64,000 bases of DNA, from contig NZ_LMEB01000010.1 of assembly GCF_001425945.1 (NCBI RefSeq), forward strand, positions 62,001-126,000, in the 5' to 3' direction. This document shows, one piece after another, positions 60,128 through 64,000 of the stretch. Origin of the DNA: Brevundimonas sp. Root1279 (GTDB lineage Bacteria > Pseudomonadota > Alphaproteobacteria > Caulobacterales > Caulobacteraceae). Under the pieces are notes generated by a model that did not search any database, was not told where the DNA came from, and saw only the letters and a program-made list of their open reading frames with translations. A program made the position numbers and the translations under genes. Each line of letters begins with the position of its first letter. Position 1 is the first letter of the stretch.

Positions 60128-60939
60128 TGAAGGCGCGCGATTACCGGGCCGAGCATTTCCTGTGGTCGGTCGACGACGACGGCGTCGCGACCCTGACGCT
60201 GAACCGGCCCGAGCGGAAGAACCCGCTGACCTTCGAGTCCTATGCCGAGATGCGCGACCTGTTTCGCGACCTCGTCCACGCCGACGACTGCAAGGTCGTG
60301 GTGGTCACCGGCGCCGGCGGCAACTTCTCCTCGGGCGGCGACGTGCACGAGATCATCGGCCCGCTGACCGAGATGGAGATGCCGGCCCTGCTGCGCTTCA
60401 CGCGGATGACGGGCGATCTGGTCAAGGCCATGCGGGGGTGCCCACAGCCGGTCATCGCAGCGCTGGACGGCGTCTGCGTCGGAGCGGGAGCGATCATGGC
60501 CATGGCCTCGGACCTGCGCATCGCGACGCCAAAGACGAAGACCGCCTTCCTGTTCACCCGCGTCGGCCTGGCCGGCTGCGACATGGGCGCCTGCGCCATC
60601 CTGCCCCGCCAGATCGGCCAGGGCCGCGCGTCCGAGCTGCTGTTCACCGGCCGGGTCATGACCGCCGACGAGGGCGAGCGCTGGGGCTTCCACAACCGCC
60701 TGGTCGAGCCGGACGCCCTGATGGACACCGCGCTGGAGATGGCGCGCGCGCTGGCCAAGGGGCCGACCTTCGCCCACGGCATGACGAAGAACCAGCTCAA
60801 CATCGAGTGGGACATGAGCCTGGACGCCGCCATCGAGTCCGAGGCCCAGGCCCAGGCCATCTGCATGAAGACGCACGACTTCCGCCGCGCCTACGAAGCC
60901 TTTGCGGCCAAGCGCGAGCCGGTGTTCGAGGGGAACTGA
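60127..60939 (+). CDS. Enoyl-CoA hydratase/isomerase family (crotonase)
   Basis: A 270-residue crotonase-fold protein: [16 protein letters not shown], the oxyanion segment [12 protein letters not shown], and [24 protein letters not shown]. The usual PE...LG..PG.GG stretch that provides catalytic Glu residues reads [22 protein letters not shown], so typical hydratase glutamates are not in place; the reaction may differ (ring hydrolase or isomerase). The start overlaps the MarR stop by one base (TGATG). It acts on a ring-derived CoA ester. Confidence 0.87.
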   Translation: MKARDYRAEHFLWSVDDDGVATLTLNRPERKNPLTFESYAEMRDLFRDLVHADDCKVVVVTGAGGNFSSGGDVHEIIGPLTEMEMPALLRFTRMTGDLVKAMRGCPQPVIAALDGVCVGAGAIMAMASDLRIATPKTKTAFLFTRVGLAGCDMGACAILPRQIGQGRASELLFTGRVMTADEGERWGFHNRLVEPDALMDTALEMARALAKGPTFAHGMTKNQLNIEWDMSLDAAIESEAQAQAICMKTHDFRRAYEAFAAKREPVFEGN

Positions 60940-60942
60940 GCC

Positions 60943-62112
60943 ATGGCTGACCGCAGCTTCCTCGACTGGCCCTTCTTCGAAGACCGTCACCGCGCCTTCG
61001 CAGCCGACATCGAGGCCTGGGCCGAGGCGGAGCATGAGGCGCTGCACGTGCACGGCGACCATGACCTCGACGGCGATTGCCGGTCGATCCTCAAGGCGCT
61101 GGCGGCCGGCGGCTGGCTGAGGAACGCAGTGCCTGACCCTGACGGCAAGCTCGATGTCCGCACCCTGTGCCTGACGCGCGAGACCTTGGCCCGCCGTTCG
61201 GGGTTGGCCGACTTCGTCTTCGCCATGCAGGGGCTGGGCTCGGGCCCGATCAGCCTGTTCGGCGCGCCCGAGCAGAAAGCCCGCTGGCTGCCGGGCGTGG
61301 CCGCCGGCGAGACCATCGCCGCCTTCGCCCTGTCCGAGCCCGAGGCCGGCTCGGACGTCGCCGCCCTTGCCATGACCGCCCGGCGCGATGGGGACAGCTG
61401 GGTGCTGGACGGGACCAAGACCTTCATTTCCAACGGCGGCCTCGCTGACCGCTACACCGTCTTCGCCCGCACCGGCGAGGGCGAAGGGGCCAAGGGCCTC
61501 AGCGCCTTCGTGGTCGATGCGGATACGCCCGGCTTCGAGGTCGTTGAGCGCATCCCGCTGATGGCCGCCCACCCGCTGGCCACCCTGCGCTTCAGCAACT
61601 GCCGCATCGATGGCGACCGGCTGCTCGGGCAGCCAGGCGAGGGCTTCCGCATCGCCATGGCGACGCTCGACGTGTTCCGCTCGACGGTGGCCGCCGCGGC
61701 GCTGGGCTTCTCGCGCCGGGCCTTCGACGAGGCGGCGAACCGCGCCGTGAACCGCCAGCTGTTCGGCGCCCCGATGAGCGACCTGCAGCTGGTCCAGGCC
61801 TCACTGGCCGACATGGCCCTGAAGATCGACGCCTCGGCCCTGCTGATCTACCGCGCCGCCTGGCTCAAGGATCAGGGCGCGCCGCGGGTCACACGCGAGG
61901 CGGCCATGGCCAAGCTCTACGCCACCGACGAGGCCCAAGCCGTAATCGACGCCGCGGTGCAGATCTTCGGCGGCCTGGGCGTCGTCTCGGGCAATCCGGT
62001 CGAGCGACTCTACCGCGAAATCCGGGCCCTGCGGATCTACGAGGGCGCGTCCGAGGTGCAGAAGATCGTCATCGCCCGCCAGGCGCTGGGCGCAATGCAG
62101 GGCGGGCGCTGA
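60943..62112 (+). CDS. Acyl-CoA dehydrogenase
   Basis: A 389-residue flavoenzyme of the acyl-CoA dehydrogenase family: [58 protein letters not shown] and the catalytic base Glu367 in [10 protein letters not shown]. It sits 3 bases after the crotonase stop. It would introduce a double bond into a saturated or alicyclic CoA ester formed after ring reduction. The N-terminal ~100 residues are less typical, fitting a specialised substrate. Confidence 0.92.
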   Translation: MADRSFLDWPFFEDRHRAFAADIEAWAEAEHEALHVHGDHDLDGDCRSILKALAAGGWLRNAVPDPDGKLDVRTLCLTRETLARRSGLADFVFAMQGLGSGPISLFGAPEQKARWLPGVAAGETIAAFALSEPEAGSDVAALAMTARRDGDSWVLDGTKTFISNGGLADRYTVFARTGEGEGAKGLSAFVVDADTPGFEVVERIPLMAAHPLATLRFSNCRIDGDRLLGQPGEGFRIAMATLDVFRSTVAAAALGFSRRAFDEAANRAVNRQLFGAPMSDLQLVQASLADMALKIDASALLIYRAAWLKDQGAPRVTREAAMAKLYATDEAQAVIDAAVQIFGGLGVVSGNPVERLYREIRALRIYEGASEVQKIVIARQALGAMQGGR

Positions 62113-63710
62113 TGGGCAAGAGCGCGCATCAAGACCGGTTCGTCCTCGACCATCTGCCGCCCGCAGACCAGCAGCCGGAGCTGATCTTCACCCTGCCGGA
62201 GCTGGCCTATCCGGAGCAGCTCAACGCAGGAGTCGAACTGCTCCGCCGAGCCATCAAGGCCGCCGGTCCTGACGCGCGCGCCCTGATCGACTTCGACCTC
62301 GAGATCAGCTGGGCCCGCGTGGACGCCATCTCGGACCGAATGGCCCGCGTGCTTGTCGAGGACCTCGGACTGATCCCGGGCGCCCGGGTGCTGCTGCATG
62401 GACCGAACTCGAGCTGGACCGTCCTGGCCTGGTTCGCGATCCTCAAGGCCGGCGGCGTGGTCGTCGCCACCATGCCTATGTTGCGCGCCGCCGAACTGGC
62501 CATCGTCATCGACAAGGCCCAGGTCAGCCACGCCCTGGTCTATGAGACGCTGGTCGGCGCCGTCGACGAGGCGAAAGCCAACGCGCCGTCGCTGACGAAG
62601 GTCATGAACTCCGCCGCACTCAAGGCGGCCGCGATGACCAAGCCGACCGGGTTCGCGGCCGCCGACACGGCCGCCGACGACCCGGCGCTGATCGCCTTCA
62701 CCTCCGGCACTACCGGAAAGCCCAAGGGCTGCGTCCACGGCCATCGCGACATCCTCGCCATGGCCGACACCTTCGCTCGCCATACGCTCGACCTGGCGCC
62801 CGGCGACGTGGTCGTCGGCACCCCGCCGATCGCCTTCACCTTCGGCTTGGGCGGCCTTGTGGTCTTCCCGGCCAGCGCCGGCGCAGCCACCGCCTTCGCG
62901 CCGCGCGCGGGCTTCGACGCCCTGGCCGAGACCATCGCCCGCACCCGCGCCACGGCCCTGTTCACCGCTCCGACCGGCTACCGCGCGCTGCTCAAGCTGG
63001 CGGGCGAGCACGACCTCACGTCGCTGCGCACCTGCGTCTCGGCCGGCGAGGCCCTGCCCGCCGCCACGTCCGATGCCTGGCGCGAAGCGACCGGCGTGCG
63101 CATCATTGACGGCATCGGCTCGACCGAGATGATCCATATCTTCATCTCCGCCCGCGGCGACGACATCCGCCCCGGCGCGACCGGCAAGGCCGTGCCCGGC
63201 TATGAGGCGCGGATCATCGACGAGACGGGCCATCCCCTGCCCCCGGGCTCGACCGGACGGCTGGCGGTGCGCGGTCCGACCGGCTGTCGCTATCTCGATG
63301 ACAAGCGCCAGGCCGCGTACGTCCAGAACGGCTGGAACCTGACCGGCGATGTCTATCGCCTGGATGAGGACGGCTATTTCTGGTTCGTGGCCCGGGCCGA
63401 CGACATGATCATCTCGTCCGGCTACAACATCGGCGCGCCCGAGGTGGAGAACGCCCTGCTGCGCCATCCCGCCGTCGCCGAGGCCGCCGTCATCGGGGTC
63501 CCGGACGAGGAGCGGGGCCAGATCGTGAAGGCCTTCGTCGTGTTGAACGGGGAGCACGCGCCTTCCAGCGAACTGCGCACCGCCCTGCAGGAGCACGTAA
63601 AGGCGGTCATCGCGCCCTATAAATACCCGCGCGCCCTCGATTTCGTGGACGCCCTGCCCAAGACCCAGACCGGCAAGCTGCAGCGCTTCCGGCTCAAGGC
63701 GGACGCATGA
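62112..63710 (+). CDS. Benzoate-CoA ligase family, probably 2-aminobenzoate-CoA ligase
   Basis: A 532-residue ANL-family acyl-CoA synthetase. Motifs: ATP loop AFTSGTTGKPKGCVHGH (about 196-212), DGIGSTEMIHIF, the hinge GDVYRLDEDGYFWFVARADDMIISSGYNIGAPEVE and the C-terminal catalytic Lys in KTQTGKLQRFRLK (near 522). It aligns by pattern with benzoate- and aminobenzoate-CoA ligases. It would activate the aromatic acid that the fused monooxygenase then attacks. It overlaps the upstream stop by one base and the thioesterase by 4 bases. Confidence 0.88.
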   Translation: MGKSAHQDRFVLDHLPPADQQPELIFTLPELAYPEQLNAGVELLRRAIKAAGPDARALIDFDLEISWARVDAISDRMARVLVEDLGLIPGARVLLHGPNSSWTVLAWFAILKAGGVVVATMPMLRAAELAIVIDKAQVSHALVYETLVGAVDEAKANAPSLTKVMNSAALKAAAMTKPTGFAAADTAADDPALIAFTSGTTGKPKGCVHGHRDILAMADTFARHTLDLAPGDVVVGTPPIAFTFGLGGLVVFPASAGAATAFAPRAGFDALAETIARTRATALFTAPTGYRALLKLAGEHDLTSLRTCVSAGEALPAATSDAWREATGVRIIDGIGSTEMIHIFISARGDDIRPGATGKAVPGYEARIIDETGHPLPPGSTGRLAVRGPTGCRYLDDKRQAAYVQNGWNLTGDVYRLDEDGYFWFVARADDMIISSGYNIGAPEVENALLRHPAVAEAAVIGVPDEERGQIVKAFVVLNGEHAPSSELRTALQEHVKAVIAPYKYPRALDFVDALPKTQTGKLQRFRLKADA

Positions 63711-64000
63711 GCGGCCAGGTTTTCTCCGTCGAGCGGCGGGTCCGCTTCGCTGATTGCGACGCGGCGGGGATCGTCTTCTTCCCGCGCTATTTCGAAATGC
63801 TGAACGGGGTGGTCGAGGACTGGTTTGCAGGCCCGCTCGACCTGTCGTTCGCCGAACTGCACCTGCGTCGCCACGCCAGCGTGCCGACCGCCGCAATCGA
63901 GGCCTGCTTCGTCGCTCCGTCGCGACTGGAGGACGACCTGACCTTCACCCTGGCCGTGACCCGGCTGGGCGGGGCCTCCTGCACTCTGCGCCACCGCATC
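63707..64000 (+). CDS. Hotdog thioesterase, 4-hydroxybenzoyl-CoA type (3' end outside window)
   Basis: The first 98 residues of a small acyl-CoA thioesterase. RVRFADCDAAGIVFFPRYFEMLNGVVEDWF is the 4HBT signature; the D-x-D/C-AAGIVFFPRYF stretch holds the catalytic Asp near residue 18. It would release CoA from a stalled or final aromatic ester. It starts at the ATGA overlap with the ligase. The C-terminal end is beyond the window. Confidence 0.9.
   Translation, partial: MSGQVFSVERRVRFADCDAAGIVFFPRYFEMLNGVVEDWFAGPLDLSFAELHLRRHASVPTAAIEACFVAPSRLEDDLTFTLAVTRLGGASCTLRHRI

Overview
The window looks like chromosomal DNA of a high-GC alphaproteobacterium of the Caulobacteraceae, probably Brevundimonas or a near relative. 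The evidence is the TonB-dependent receptor of the Xanthomonas/Caulobacter type, three linked flavin-dependent halogenase-family genes, a poly-HAMP hybrid kinase, giant RTX proteins without Sec signals, and many ATGA/TGATG stop-start overlaps. I see no rRNA, tRNA, CRISPR array, insertion sequence or phage gene. The organism is inferred from gene content, not from a search.

Layout. (1) 1-1843: a HEAT-repeat protein (5' end outside the window) coupled to a processive family 2 glycosyltransferase. (2) 1836-5028, minus: an overlapping CHASE3 hybrid kinase, response regulator and HPt protein. (3) 5477-14548, minus: a 3023-residue RTX/cadherin-like type I secretion substrate, closed by two tandem hairpins. 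(4) 15074-17117: divergent LuxR-type and AraC-type regulators. The same 15-bp dyad (CCCCCnATnGGGGTA) lies on the RTX/LuxR side and directly before the AraC gene. (5) 17200-25838: a secreted polysaccharide deacetylase, then two coupled hybrid kinases, the larger built from 276-bp tandem HAMP repeats. (6) 26093-30309: a small putative winged-helix protein with two small membrane proteins, a dicarboxylate symporter, two exported proteins and a 36-residue Cys/His protein. (7) 30323-40827, minus: two tandem RTX-tailed animal-type heme peroxidases.

(8) 41316-56478 is a carbohydrate-uptake and breakdown locus. It holds a TonB-dependent receptor followed by three translationally overlapping tryptophan-halogenase-family genes, the middle one lacking the catalytic signatures. 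It also holds a JmjC/cupin-like protein coupled to a GH5 glycosidase, an MFS sugar transporter, a GH3 beta-glucosidase and a LacI regulator. A palindrome, TGACAGCGCTGTCA or a close variant, stands before the GH3 gene, before the TonB receptor and at the start of the cupin gene. I read this as the LacI operator tying the locus together.

(9) 56587-64000, plus: a compact operon with overlapping or near-abutting genes for aerobic CoA-dependent aromatic acid breakdown, most likely of 2-aminobenzoate (anthranilate). It encodes a fused flavin monooxygenase/old-yellow-enzyme protein, an SDR, a MarR regulator, a crotonase, an acyl-CoA dehydrogenase, a benzoate-CoA-ligase family enzyme and a hotdog thioesterase that runs off the window.

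The parts most worth following are the halogenase/TonB/glycosidase locus with its shared operator, and the three RTX proteins that share a C-terminal xVLP...DDF tail ending in D-[DH]-W plus two hydrophobic residues.
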